64,000 bases of DNA from Mycobacterium neglectum (GTDB lineage: Bacteria; Actinomycetota; Actinomycetes; Mycobacteriales; Mycobacteriaceae): NCBI RefSeq assembly GCF_002591975.1, contig NZ_NVQE01000023.1, forward strand, positions 1 to 64,000, given 5' to 3'. This document shows positions 31,897 to 40,319 of this stretch, one piece after another (positions within the stretch are counted from its first letter, which is position 1; each line of letters begins with the position of its first letter). A program made the translations under genes and the position numbers. A model generated the notes under the pieces. That model was not told the DNA's origin. It saw only the letters and a program-made list of their open reading frames with translations, and ran no database searches.

Positions 31897-33593
31897 ACCC
31901 GCTCGGTGTCGTAGCTTGCGCGTGCGCCGGTACCGTATCGCCTCAACGCACCGTCGGGGCCGGCAGCGTTGGGCCGCACGAAGATCCAGTTCTGCCAGGC
32001 AGTCAGTCGACCGAAGATCTTTGACTCCTGGGTTTCGGGCCCGACGAACCGGTGATTGGCTTCCATGCCCGTCAACGCGTCGGGCGACAGCGCCGCCCGC
32101 TCTTCGAGGATGATGCGAAGCTCCTCGCCGAAGTCGATGTCGTCGAGAACAGACGTGACCAATCCGAGCCGTCCGGCGACATCCGCAGACAGGGGTTCAT
32201 CGATTCGGTCGGCGATGGCGGCGAGGAGTTCGGGATGGCCATAGAAACGGGACTCCATCCGCGTCAGCCCGTTGCCCATGGGAAACGCGCCGAAATTCGA
32301 TTCGCTCACTTCGAGCGCGGCGGGAGATGCGTCCGGCTCGGCATCCTCGTAGATCCCCTCCAGCATGTATTGGCGGTCACTGGCCAATGCCAGCTCCAAA
32401 AGAAACCCGACGTAGGCACTGCCCGGCTCGACCACCGCGAAAAGGCTGCGGCTCGTCACATCCAGCCGCTTGAGTGTCCGCTTGTAGTAGTGGATCACCT
32501 CGTTGACGAACCAGTCATCCGCGAGCTCGCGAAGTTGCCGATCATATGCTCGTACCCGATCGCAGTCGCCGACGACGCGGAACACCCAGGTACCCAACTC
32601 GATTTCGTTTGTTCGCAGGTGCAGGATCACGTCATCCAGCTCGCGGGTGAGCGCCAACGGCCAGTAGTCCGCACCTGCTGAGGTGACTCCGCGGGCGTCG
32701 GGTGGCGGCGCCGAATCAGGCGCCGACACGACGATGTCGACGCGACGCTCCGCACGGTGCAGCGTCGCCCGAACGTACCGGTAGACGATCGCGTCGCCCT
32801 CGGTCCGTCGGGCCAGCGGCGTCAGGGCCACGCCCTGACGATCGTCGGGTCGTGATGAGCTTTCGGTAGCGTTCTCGGCGATCGCCTGAACTCGTGCATC
32901 AAAGCACGCCGGAGGCACCGTTTCATCTATGAGTCCCCACTCGACGGCGGTATCCCCGCGCACTCCTTCTGATTTCGTCGCAAACGCATCCGCACGGTCC
33001 TTGCGCACCTTGCGTTTGTCGACCACCCGCGTCAACCCGCCGGTGCCCGGTAGGACGCCCAGCAACGGAACCTCGGGAAGGGATATCGCAGATGAACCGT
33101 CGTCGACCAAGACGATCTGGCTGCACGCCAGCGCCAGTTCATATCCGCCACCGGCCGCCGTGCCATTGAGCGCAGCGATATAGGTCTGACCGGAGCACTC
33201 GGTCGCGTCCTCGATGCCGTTGCGGGTTTCGTTGGTGAACTTGCAGAAGTTCACCTTCCATGTGTGTGGTGACTGCGCGAGCATCCGGATGTTGGCCCCT
33301 GCGCAGAACATCCGGTCCATTCCGCCGGTCAGCACGACGGCCTTCACTTCCGGATGCTCGAATCGCAGGCGCTGGACGGCGTCGTAGAGTTCGATATCGA
33401 CGCCCAGGTCGTACGAGTTCATCTTGAGCTCGTACCCGGCGACGATCCCGGCGTGCGCGTCCACGGCGAGCGTAAGCGTCGCGATCGGCCCGTCGGTCGC
33501 CAACCGCCAGTGACGATATTCGGACGGTTCGGTCGTGAACGCGACGGTGGGGGTATCGCCCCGTATCGCGGGTGCAGTCGTGGCAGCGGTCAT
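31893..33593 (-). CDS. boxC: BoxC, 2,3-epoxybenzoyl-CoA dihydrolase
   Basis: The 566-residue crotonase-superfamily enzyme is far longer than usual (about 260) because it holds two crotonase-like halves, as BoxC does. The N-terminal half carries AVVLTGGMDRMFCAGANIRML and NGTAAGGGYELALACSQIVLVDDGSSAISLPEVPLLGVLPGTGGLTRV. The C-terminal half has AYVGFLLELALASDRQYMLEG. BoxC opens the ring of 2,3-epoxybenzoyl-CoA with loss of formate. Start ATG 33593 has GAGGAG upstream. It lies 10 bp after boxB and overlaps the ligase gene by 4 bp. Confidence 0.9.
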   Translation of the reverse strand: MTAATTAPAIRGDTPTVAFTTEPSEYRHWRLATDGPIATLTLAVDAHAGIVAGYELKMNSYDLGVDIELYDAVQRLRFEHPEVKAVVLTGGMDRMFCAGANIRMLAQSPHTWKVNFCKFTNETRNGIEDATECSGQTYIAALNGTAAGGGYELALACSQIVLVDDGSSAISLPEVPLLGVLPGTGGLTRVVDKRKVRKDRADAFATKSEGVRGDTAVEWGLIDETVPPACFDARVQAIAENATESSSRPDDRQGVALTPLARRTEGDAIVYRYVRATLHRAERRVDIVVSAPDSAPPPDARGVTSAGADYWPLALTRELDDVILHLRTNEIELGTWVFRVVGDCDRVRAYDRQLRELADDWFVNEVIHYYKRTLKRLDVTSRSLFAVVEPGSAYVGFLLELALASDRQYMLEGIYEDAEPDASPAALEVSESNFGAFPMGNGLTRMESRFYGHPELLAAIADRIDEPLSADVAGRLGLVTSVLDDIDFGEELRIILEERAALSPDALTGMEANHRFVGPETQESKIFGRLTAWQNWIFVRPNAAGPDGALRRYGTGARASYDTERV

Positions 33594-33603
33594 GACCGTC
33601 TCC

Positions 33604-35085
33604 TCAGGCCAGGGCTTCGTCACGTAGGTGCACGTAATCGAATTCCACTGGCTGGTCGTTGATTCCGGTCTTCGGCGGCGCGATCCAACCAGCGAACTCA
33701 CCGGGCTGGTAGTGCGCCACCATCAGGTCGGCAACACGGGACCGGTCCTCATCGGTCGGCAGCCAGTCGTCCTCGCGGCGATTCCAGTCCGCGGCCGTCA
33801 GTACGTCGCCATCCGGTGAGATGAAATGCCCGGCGTAGTTGCCGATGCTTCGATTGAAGCCCTCGTGCGGGAGAACCAGTCGCTCTTGGCGGCCCGCGTT
33901 CTCGAGCGCCTGGTTCCATCGGCGTACACCGTTGCGGCAATCGGCGACATACTCGTCGCGTAGGTCCAGATTGAGAGCATTGAGGTACGGCACCGACTCC
34001 TCGGTGATGCGGCCGCCTGTCACCGTTCGGGCCGGGTAGGCGGCGTTCGCCAGGATGTGGTCATCCTGGCGCCGGGTCTCCTGCCAACGTCCCTTCAGTC
34101 CGCCGGTGTAGTACGCGGCGGCATTGGACGACTGCTCGGACCCGAACAGGTCCATCGACACGGAGAACTGCGCGTTCAGATACTTCTGAATGACTGGGAG
34201 CGGGATACCGCCGTGCTCGAAGACCTTGTCCGAGCCGTGCGCCGCCATCAACTCCGCAGTGCGCTCGACCGTGCGCTGCACTCCGGTGGTTCCGACGAAC
34301 ATGTGGTGGGCTTCTTCCTTGAGCATGAACTCGCAGGTCCGCGCCAAGGGATCGAACGCCGATTCCTTCAACGTTCCGAGCTGATACTTGCCGTCCCGGT
34401 CGGTGAAATAGGTGAACATGAAGAACTGCAGCCAGTCGGTCGTCTTCTCGTTGAACGCACCGAGAATTCGCGGCGTGTTCACATCGCCGGAATTTCGCTT
34501 GAGTAGCTGCTCGGCCTCGTCTCTGCCGTCCCGACCGAAGTATGCGTGCAGTAGGTACACCATCGCCCACAGGTGGCGTCCCTCTTCGACGTTGACCTGG
34601 AACAGGTTTCGGAGGTCGTAGAGACTGGGTGCGCTTCGGCCGAGGATGCGCTGCTGTTCGACGGATGCCGGTTCGGTGTCTCCCTGAACGATGATCAGTC
34701 GCATCAGCTCGGCACGGTATTCACCGGGCACCTCCTGCCACGCCGGCTCGCCCTTGTGCTTCCCGAATCCGATCGTTCGGTCGCCTTCGCGTTCGGCGAG
34801 GAAGATGCCCCAGCGATACTCGTTCATCGGGACATGGGCGAAATGGGCCCAGCCATCCCGCCCGACGGCGATCGCGGTCCGTAGATAGACGTCTTTCGTA
34901 GGAAGTTCAGGACCGAGCGACTTCCACCATTGCAGGAACTTCGGTTGCCATCCCTCGAGTGCCCGCTGCAGCCGACGGTCGGCCGACAGGTTCACGTTGT
35001 TCGGGATGCGTTCGCCGTAGTCGATCTTGCTCAGCGGCCCCCTGGGGGCAGGCGCTGCGCCTGTTCGTGTCTCGTCAACCGCCAC
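33604..35085 (-). CDS. boxB: BoxB, benzoyl-CoA 2,3-epoxidase (diiron oxygenase)
   Basis: The 493-residue protein has the two diiron EX2H-type segments NVEEGRHLWAMVYLLHAYFG and FMLKEEAHHMFVGTTGV. It also has the characteristic BoxB C-terminus with LPHEGFNRSIGNYAGHFISPDG and DWLPTDEDR. BoxB epoxidises benzoyl-CoA with O2 and electrons from BoxA. Start ATG 35085, 231 bp from the divergent PaaX-family regulator. It is the first gene of the operon (boxB-boxC-ligase-reductase-ferredoxin). Length and motif order match the family; no BoxA homologue follows. Confidence 0.92.
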   Translation of the reverse strand: MAVDETRTGAAPAPRGPLSKIDYGERIPNNVNLSADRRLQRALEGWQPKFLQWWKSLGPELPTKDVYLRTAIAVGRDGWAHFAHVPMNEYRWGIFLAEREGDRTIGFGKHKGEPAWQEVPGEYRAELMRLIIVQGDTEPASVEQQRILGRSAPSLYDLRNLFQVNVEEGRHLWAMVYLLHAYFGRDGRDEAEQLLKRNSGDVNTPRILGAFNEKTTDWLQFFMFTYFTDRDGKYQLGTLKESAFDPLARTCEFMLKEEAHHMFVGTTGVQRTVERTAELMAAHGSDKVFEHGGIPLPVIQKYLNAQFSVSMDLFGSEQSSNAAAYYTGGLKGRWQETRRQDDHILANAAYPARTVTGGRITEESVPYLNALNLDLRDEYVADCRNGVRRWNQALENAGRQERLVLPHEGFNRSIGNYAGHFISPDGDVLTAADWNRREDDWLPTDEDRSRVADLMVAHYQPGEFAGWIAPPKTGINDQPVEFDYVHLRDEALA

Positions 35086-35316
35086 ACTGCCTCCAGAATC
35101 TGTCCTTAAATGTTCTACACTATATCCGACGAACGCAATACTAATGTGGCATATTTGAAGCGATAGGGTGCCGCCCCTATGGTCGGCGACGGATAGTCCT
35201 CTACAGGGGATCAGCGCTGCGCAGTTGAACCGTCGCGGCTCAACTCGTGCGTCGGTGGTCAGCGTTGTGATGCACTCTTAGCGGGAACAGCGCATCAAGT
35301 ACGAAAGGATGGGGCC
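35086..35316. promoter_or_regulatory. Divergent box/PaaX control region (231 bp, no gene)
   Basis: The region is less GC-rich than its surroundings near the boxB side (TTAAATG, TATATCC, TACTAATG). It holds a perfect ATAGGG-N6-CCCTAT inverted repeat (35163-35180). It also holds a 9-bp imperfect inverted repeat at 35224-35244 (arms GTTGAACCG and CGGCTCAAC, 3-nt spacer, one mismatch). Either could be the PaaX-type operator. Confidence 0.55.
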
Positions 35317-36186
35317 ATGACGGCCGCCGAGCACCTCGCCGGGGACGACGCTGCGCTCGCGGGGTCCGAGCGCCGGGAGGTGGGGTCGAGTGCGCGCAGC
35401 CTCCTGCTCACGATCCTCGGCGAGTTCGTGCGCCCTCGCGGGGCCGCTGTCTGGACGGCGACGTTGGTGTCGAGCCTCGGAGTTCTCGGAATCGAGGAGA
35501 AGGCCGCTCGCCAAGCAATCGCACGGTCGGCGGCCCACGGAGTCCTGGAGTCTGAGAAGTCGGGGCGCCGAGTGTCGTGGCATATCACGCAACCCGGAAC
35601 TCGGCTCCTTTCGGAGGGCGCCCGGCGCATCTACGGCTTTCTGACGGACGCGCCGCCGTGGGACGGCGAGTGGCTCGTCCTCTCTGTCGGCATCCCGGAG
35701 ACGCAGCGGCGACTGCGTCACCGGTTGCGCACGCGGCTAACGTGGCTGGGGATGGGCTCTCCCAGCCCAGGGATCTGGATTCTCCCGGACGTGAGCAAGG
35801 TCGGCGAGGTCGCAACGATCATCGACGACCTCGGCCTCGAGGGACGGGCGTTCGCCTGGACGGGCAAGCTCGCCTCCGTCGGCAAAACCGAGTCACTCAT
35901 CGGGGACGCGTGGAACCTGGGCGAAGTAGAAGAGCGCTACGCGGAGTTCCTCACCACCTTCGGCAAGCTGCGCGCCACCACACCGGTCGAGGCATTCCAA
36001 GCGCAAGTGCGGTTGGTCCATGCGTGGCGACGATTTCCCTTCCTGGACCCTGGGCTTCCACGTGAACTGCTCGATCACGACTGGCCTGGCCCTGAGGCGG
36101 CCGCGTTGTTTCATCGCCGCCACGACGAATGGCATGGCGGCGCCCAGAGATACTGGACCGAATTGGAGGTGCTGTCGTCGTCGTGA
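35317..36186 (+). CDS. PaaX-family repressor, probable benzoyl-CoA sensor
   Basis: The 289-residue protein has an N-terminal winged helix (LLLTILGEFVRPRGAAVWTATLVSSLGVLGIEEKAARQAIARSAAHGVLESEKSGRRVSW, about residues 28-87). The PaaX effector core follows, with WDGEWLVLSVGIPETQRRLRHRLRTRLTWLGMGSPSPGIWI and the C-terminal WRRFPFLDPGLPRELL. PaaX represses phenylacetate genes until phenylacetyl-CoA binds. Here the neighbour is the box operon, so benzoyl-CoA is the plausible ligand (inference). Start ATG 35317 follows AAAGGATGGGG. Its stop is 5 bp from the convergent toroid gene stop. Confidence 0.87.
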   Translation: MTAAEHLAGDDAALAGSERREVGSSARSLLLTILGEFVRPRGAAVWTATLVSSLGVLGIEEKAARQAIARSAAHGVLESEKSGRRVSWHITQPGTRLLSEGARRIYGFLTDAPPWDGEWLVLSVGIPETQRRLRHRLRTRLTWLGMGSPSPGIWILPDVSKVGEVATIIDDLGLEGRAFAWTGKLASVGKTESLIGDAWNLGEVEERYAEFLTTFGKLRATTPVEAFQAQVRLVHAWRRFPFLDPGLPRELLDHDWPGPEAAALFHRRHDEWHGGAQRYWTELEVLSSS

Positions 36187-36191
36187 GGCGG

Positions 36192-37265
36192 CTAGCGGTC
36201 GCTGGTCGCACACTCGCAGTCGTACTCGCCTTCGAGGCCCCGTGGCAGATCCACGCCTCGGAAGATGCCGTTGGCCGCGGTCGTTCGTGACAGCGCATCG
36301 GCCGCGAGGATCATCGCTCCGCCGGTCCACGTGGTGCGCTCCACCGGCCACCGCTTACCGTCGGCATAGACCAGACCGGTCCAATAGGAGCCGTCCTCTT
36401 CACGCAGATGGTGCATCGCCTCGAACTGCTGATGTGCGCGCGCCCTGTCGCCGATCGCATCCAATGCCATTACCAGCTCACAGGTTTCGGCTCCGGTGAC
36501 CCACGGCCTGTCGTCGACGCAACGGATACCGAGGCCGTCGACCACGAAGTCGTCCCACCGTTCGTCGATGCGCGACCGCGCGGCAGCGCCGCGCAACGCG
36601 CCCCCAAGCACCGGGTAGTACCACTCCATCGACCACCGGTCCTTGGTGACGAAGGCGTCCGGATGCTCGGCGATCACATGGCCAAGGCGGCCGACGGCCA
36701 GCTCCCACTCCGGCTGCGGATCGTTGAAGTAGTCCGCGAGCGCCAGAGCACACCGCAGGCTGTGGTAAATGCTCGAGCACCCGGTCAGCAGCGCCTCGGG
36801 CTCCAGTCCGTTAGGGCTTCTGGCCCAGGAGATTTCGCCGCCATTGAGCTGCATGCCGAGTACGAAGTCGACTGCCTTCGTGACCACGGGCCACATCGTC
36901 TCGGCGAATCGTCGGTCACGGGTGATCAGTACGTGGTGCCAGACGCCTGTTGCGATGTAGGCGCAGAAGTTGCTGTCGCTGTTGGAGTCCTCGATGACGC
37001 CGTTGCGGAACTGGATCGGCCATGAGCCGTCGGCCCGCTGCGTCCTGCGGCACCACTCGAACGCCGCGCGTGCGGGCTCGAGAAGTCCTGCCGCCGTGAG
37101 CGCCATCGCATTCTCGACGTGATCCCACGGATCGGTGTGGCCGCCTTCGAACCACGGAATCGCACCCGTCGACTCTTGCGTCTCGGCAATCGACCGGGCG
37201 GTCTGGCGGCACTGCGCAGGCGTCAGGATGCCGCGCACTCCGGGAACGTCACGAGTCAACGTCAA
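36192..37265 (-). CDS. Alpha/alpha-toroid (prenyltransferase/squalene-cyclase-like fold) protein
   Basis: The 357-residue protein is built of repeated helix pairs with W-x-x-x and D-G-S-W motifs: GGHTDPWDHVENAMALTAAGLLEPARAAFEWCRRTQRADGSWP, then WHHVLITRDRRF and DSNFCAYIATGVWHHV. These features fit the alpha/alpha toroid of prenyltransferase-like or glycoside-hydrolase-like proteins. No DXDD motif of squalene cyclases is seen, so terpene cyclisation is not supported. Start TTG 37265 overlaps the methyltransferase stop (TTGA). It is third in a glycosyltransferase-methyltransferase-toroid operon, suggesting work on a glycan or glycolipid. Confidence 0.65.
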   Translation of the reverse strand: MTLTRDVPGVRGILTPAQCRQTARSIAETQESTGAIPWFEGGHTDPWDHVENAMALTAAGLLEPARAAFEWCRRTQRADGSWPIQFRNGVIEDSNSDSNFCAYIATGVWHHVLITRDRRFAETMWPVVTKAVDFVLGMQLNGGEISWARSPNGLEPEALLTGCSSIYHSLRCALALADYFNDPQPEWELAVGRLGHVIAEHPDAFVTKDRWSMEWYYPVLGGALRGAAARSRIDERWDDFVVDGLGIRCVDDRPWVTGAETCELVMALDAIGDRARAHQQFEAMHHLREEDGSYWTGLVYADGKRWPVERTTWTGGAMILAADALSRTTAANGIFRGVDLPRGLEGEYDCECATSDR

Positions 37266-37978
37266 ACCACCGGCTTCTCGAAGTACATCGCGACGCTCTT
37301 GCCGATCAGGGGGTTGAGCACCGACTCCGCCGTCCGCGTGAGCCACGGCCGGCTCATCATGTCCCACACCAGCAATTTGTGATACGCGACCACCGCGGGG
37401 TGATCCGACTTCTCGGTTCCGACAGCGCATTTCAGCCACCAGTAGGGGGCGTGCAGCGCATGCGCGTGGTGGGTATCGGTGAGCCGCAGGCCATGGGCTA
37501 GCACTTTGTCACGTAGCTCGTCGGCCTTGTAGATCCGGATGTGCCCGCCCTCGTTGGCGTGGTACTCGTCGGAAAGGATCCAGCACAGCTTCTCGGGCAG
37601 CCAACGTGGCACCGTGATCGCCAGCGAGCCACCAGGTTTGAGCACACGGACAAGTTCTGCGATCGCGCGGTCGTCCTCGGGCACGTGCTCGAGGATCTCC
37701 GAGGCGATCACGCAGTCGAAAGTGCCGTCGGCGTAAGGCAATTCCAGCGCATCGCCCTTGACCGCCTGTGCGGTCGCCGATGCGGGCGCCTCGCCCTTGT
37801 CCTTCATGGCCTGCAGGATCTCGTCGACGTCGTTGAGATCGGTGACGCTCTGATCGAAACCGATCACGTCGGCACCGCGTCGGTACGCCTCGAAGGTGTG
37901 TCTACCGGCGCCACAGCCGACGTCGATCACCTTGGTGCCCTTGCCGACGCCAAGCCGGTCGTAGTCGACGGTCAACAT
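37262..37978 (-). CDS. SAM-dependent methyltransferase of the glycosyltransferase operon
   Basis: The 238-residue protein has KVIDVGCGAGRHTFEAYRRGADVIGFDQS (SAM loop and acidic ribose ligand) and CVIASEILEHVPEDDRAIAELVRVLKPGGSLAITVPRWLPE, the Methyltransf_11-type core. Tail segments (THHAHALHAPYWWLKCAVG) resemble methyltransferases of envelope-lipid or polysaccharide pathways. Start ATG 37978 overlaps the glycosyltransferase stop by 7 bp, and its own stop is overlapped by the toroid gene by 4 bp. So the three are translationally coupled. Confidence 0.82.
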   Translation of the reverse strand: MLTVDYDRLGVGKGTKVIDVGCGAGRHTFEAYRRGADVIGFDQSVTDLNDVDEILQAMKDKGEAPASATAQAVKGDALELPYADGTFDCVIASEILEHVPEDDRAIAELVRVLKPGGSLAITVPRWLPEKLCWILSDEYHANEGGHIRIYKADELRDKVLAHGLRLTDTHHAHALHAPYWWLKCAVGTEKSDHPAVVAYHKLLVWDMMSRPWLTRTAESVLNPLIGKSVAMYFEKPVV

Positions 37979-39207
37979 TTCGCAACTCGCTCACGTGCTT
38001 GCTCATACACCGCAACCGTCTGCGCGGCAACGGATTCCCAGCTGAATACATCGACGGCGCGCCGACGGCCGTTCTCGCCGAGCCGACGCAGCTCCATCGG
38101 CGAGTCGAGCAGTTCGCCCAGCACTCTGGTCAACTCGTCGACGTCGGCCGGCGTGACGAGCCGAGCGCATTCGCCGTCGGCGCCGACCACCTCGGGCAGC
38201 GCTCCCGCACGGCTCGCGACAATCGGTGTTCCACTGGCCATCGCCTCTACCGCAGGCAGCGAGAAGCCCTCGTAAAGCGAAGGGATACAGGCAACTTCGG
38301 CAGATGCCAGCAGGTCGGCGAGCTCGGCGTCGGTAACCCCGCTCGAACTGTGGACGATGTCGGAGATGCCCAGTTCGGCGATCAGCTTCTCGGTCGGCCC
38401 ATTGGGTTCGAGCTTGGCGACGAGCTGAAGTTCGAGGTCACGCTCAACCCGTAGCCGTGCGACGGCGTTCAGCAGATGCGCAACGCCCTTGAGCGGCACG
38501 TCGGCACTCGCGATCGCGATGATGCGGTTGCGCACCCGTCGCTCGGACGGCTTGAACAGTTCGGTGTCCACGCCGAGGGGCACGACGTGTAGCTGATCGG
38601 GCGACACCCCGAAGTCCTGGGCGATGTCGGCGGCCGACGTCGATGACACGGTCAGCAGCTCGGGGATGCGCCGCGCGACGTCCTTCTGCATCTCGGCGAA
38701 GCCGTACCAGCGCCGCACGAGGGGCTTGCGCCACCACGGTGCCGCCGACACGTCCAGAACGCGGTCTCGGGTGATCGGATGATGCACTGTCGCGACGACC
38801 GGCATGCCACGCTCGGCGATCTTGAGCAGACCGGTGCCGAGACACTGGTTGTCGTGGACCACGTCGAAGTCGTCGAGGCGCTCGGCGAGCGCGCGGGCGG
38901 CCCGCAGGCTGAAGGTCTTGGGCTCGGGGAATCCCGCGGTCCAGGTCGCCAACAGCTCGCGCAGATCGATGCTCGTCTTGATCTCGCTGGGCCACGGGAT
39001 GCGGAACGGGTCCGGTTCGCGGTAGAGATCCAGGCTCGGCACCTTGGTCAGGCGGACCCGGGGATCAAGGCCGCCGGGGTAAGGCTGTCCCGAGAACACC
39101 TCGACGTCATGGCCGAGCTCGACGAGGCCGCGAGACAGGTGCCGGACGTAGACCCCTTGCCCTCCGCAATGGGTCTTGCTCCGGTACGACAGCAAAGCGA
39201 TGCGCAT
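37972..39207 (-). CDS. Glycosyltransferase family 4 (GT-B)
   Basis: The 411-residue GT-B enzyme has the N-terminal loop RIALLSYRSKTHCGGQGVYVRHLSRGLVELGHDVEVFSGQP (GGxGVYV). Its C-terminal sugar-nucleotide site is IPSLYEGFSLPAVEAMASGTPIVASRAGALPEVVG (the EGFSLPAVEA E-x7-E motif). It should retain the anomeric configuration and add a sugar from a nucleotide donor to an unknown acceptor, probably at the cytosolic face of the membrane. Start ATG 39207. A 234-bp intergenic region with two palindromes lies upstream. Confidence 0.88.
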   Translation of the reverse strand: MRIALLSYRSKTHCGGQGVYVRHLSRGLVELGHDVEVFSGQPYPGGLDPRVRLTKVPSLDLYREPDPFRIPWPSEIKTSIDLRELLATWTAGFPEPKTFSLRAARALAERLDDFDVVHDNQCLGTGLLKIAERGMPVVATVHHPITRDRVLDVSAAPWWRKPLVRRWYGFAEMQKDVARRIPELLTVSSTSAADIAQDFGVSPDQLHVVPLGVDTELFKPSERRVRNRIIAIASADVPLKGVAHLLNAVARLRVERDLELQLVAKLEPNGPTEKLIAELGISDIVHSSSGVTDAELADLLASAEVACIPSLYEGFSLPAVEAMASGTPIVASRAGALPEVVGADGECARLVTPADVDELTRVLGELLDSPMELRRLGENGRRRAVDVFSWESVAAQTVAVYEQARERVAKC

Positions 39208-39292
39208 GATCAGCTCACGCCGATGCGCGCAGGCGGACACGTCCAGGTCCGGTGAGCAGGACAAATCGTGTCACTCAAAAACTCCGAACCTC

Positions 39293-39346
39293 TCTGGACA
39301 TGTGTCCAGACTATAGTTTGACTAGCTATCGGACGCAACGCGTCCG
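39293..39346. promoter_or_regulatory. Two palindromes in the glycosyltransferase/DUF3224 divergent region
   Basis: TCTGGACA-tg-TGTCCAGA (39293-39310) has perfect 8-bp arms. CGGACGC-aac-GCGTCCG (39330-39346) has perfect 7-bp arms. TATAGT (about 39313-39318) lies between and could be a -10 element. The binder is unknown. The rest of 39208-39441 shows nothing I can name. Confidence 0.55.
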
Positions 39347-39441
39347 TACTGCTCTGACTACCACATACGCCGCGATGCGCGCTCTTCGGCCTGTTCAGTC
39401 CGGGTCGGTTCCAAACCCCTCACCGGGGGTATTCGCCGGTG

Positions 39442-39825
39442 ATGACCACACAAATCAAGGCGGCATTCGAGATCGGCAGTTGGGACGAGACGCCGTTCGA
39501 AGACGGCGACGAGGAGACGAAGCTCACCGAGGCGTTGGTTACCAAGCGCTACTCCGGGGACATCGACGGCACCTCGACGACCAAGTGGCTGATGGCCTAC
39601 GCACCGGACAAGTCGGCGACCTACGTCGGGGTCGAGCACATCACCGGAACCGTCGGCGGCCGGCGCGGCGGACTGGTTCTGATGCATGACGGCGAATTCG
39701 CCGACGGTGTCGCCACGGCGACCATGCGGGTCGTGTCGGGCACCGGCGAGCTCACGGGCGCGACCGGCAGTGGGAAGTTCCGCGCCGATCCGGCCGGCTC
39801 GCTGCTGCTGGATCTCGACGCCTGA
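39442..39825 (+). CDS. DUF3224 domain protein
   Basis: The 127-residue beta-rich protein has FEIGSWDETPFEDGDEETKLTEALVTKRYSGDIDGTSTTKWLMAY and a final GELTGATGSGKFRADPAGSLLLDLD, a pattern of DUF3224 (GxLxGxxGxxxF). The function is unknown; the fold resembles allene-oxide-cyclase-like barrels. The start is ATG 39442; GTG 39439 directly before is also possible. It converges on the PPOX gene with 3 bp between stops. Confidence 0.8.
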   Translation: MTTQIKAAFEIGSWDETPFEDGDEETKLTEALVTKRYSGDIDGTSTTKWLMAYAPDKSATYVGVEHITGTVGGRRGGLVLMHDGEFADGVATATMRVVSGTGELTGATGSGKFRADPAGSLLLDLDA

Positions 39826-39828
39826 GTG

Positions 39829-40293
39829 CTATTGCTCTCGTTCGGGCGGGAAGCCGCCGGTGGCCACCGGGCCCCACCGCGTCGGCGTGACACGGATCAG
39901 GCACTTGCCCTGGTCGACCATCGCCTGCCGGTATTCGTCCCAGTCGGGATGTTCGCCGGAGATGGAACGGAAGTAATCCACCAGCGGCTCGACGGCGTCG
40001 GGCAGGTCGATGACTTCGGCGTCGCCGTCGACCTGTACGTAGGCGCCGTTGAACTCGTCGGACAGAACCGTGATGCTCGCGCGTGGCGTGCGCTTCAGGT
40101 TCGTGGACTTGGCCCGCTGCGGGTAGCTCGAAATCACGATCCGGCCGTGGTCGTCGACCCCACCTGTCACCGGCGAACTCTGCAACGATCCGTCCGCGCG
40201 AAAAGTGGTGAGCACCATGCGATGTCGCGGTCGGACGAACTCCAGCAGCTGGGGCAGATCGACGGCGTCGGAAGACGCATACTTTCTGGACAT
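39829..40293 (-). CDS. F420-dependent PPOX-class oxidoreductase (FDOR-B-like)
   Basis: The 154-residue split-barrel protein has LTTFRADGSLQSSPVTGGVDDHGRIVISSYPQRAKSTNLKRTPRASITVLSD (the PPOX core with the FxxxG...RxxSxKxxNL type segment) and RVTPTRWGPVATGGFP at the end. Mycobacteria have many such F420-binding reductases (Rv1155-like as I recall). Reduced F420 would drive reduction of an unknown substrate. Start ATG 40293; it is divergent from the flavin-reductase gene by 26 bp. Confidence 0.8.
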   Translation of the reverse strand: MSRKYASSDAVDLPQLLEFVRPRHRMVLTTFRADGSLQSSPVTGGVDDHGRIVISSYPQRAKSTNLKRTPRASITVLSDEFNGAYVQVDGDAEVIDLPDAVEPLVDYFRSISGEHPDWDEYRQAMVDQGKCLIRVTPTRWGPVATGGFPPEREQ

Positions 40294-40319
40294 AGCCCAA
40301 CCCTAGTGACGGGAAAGCG

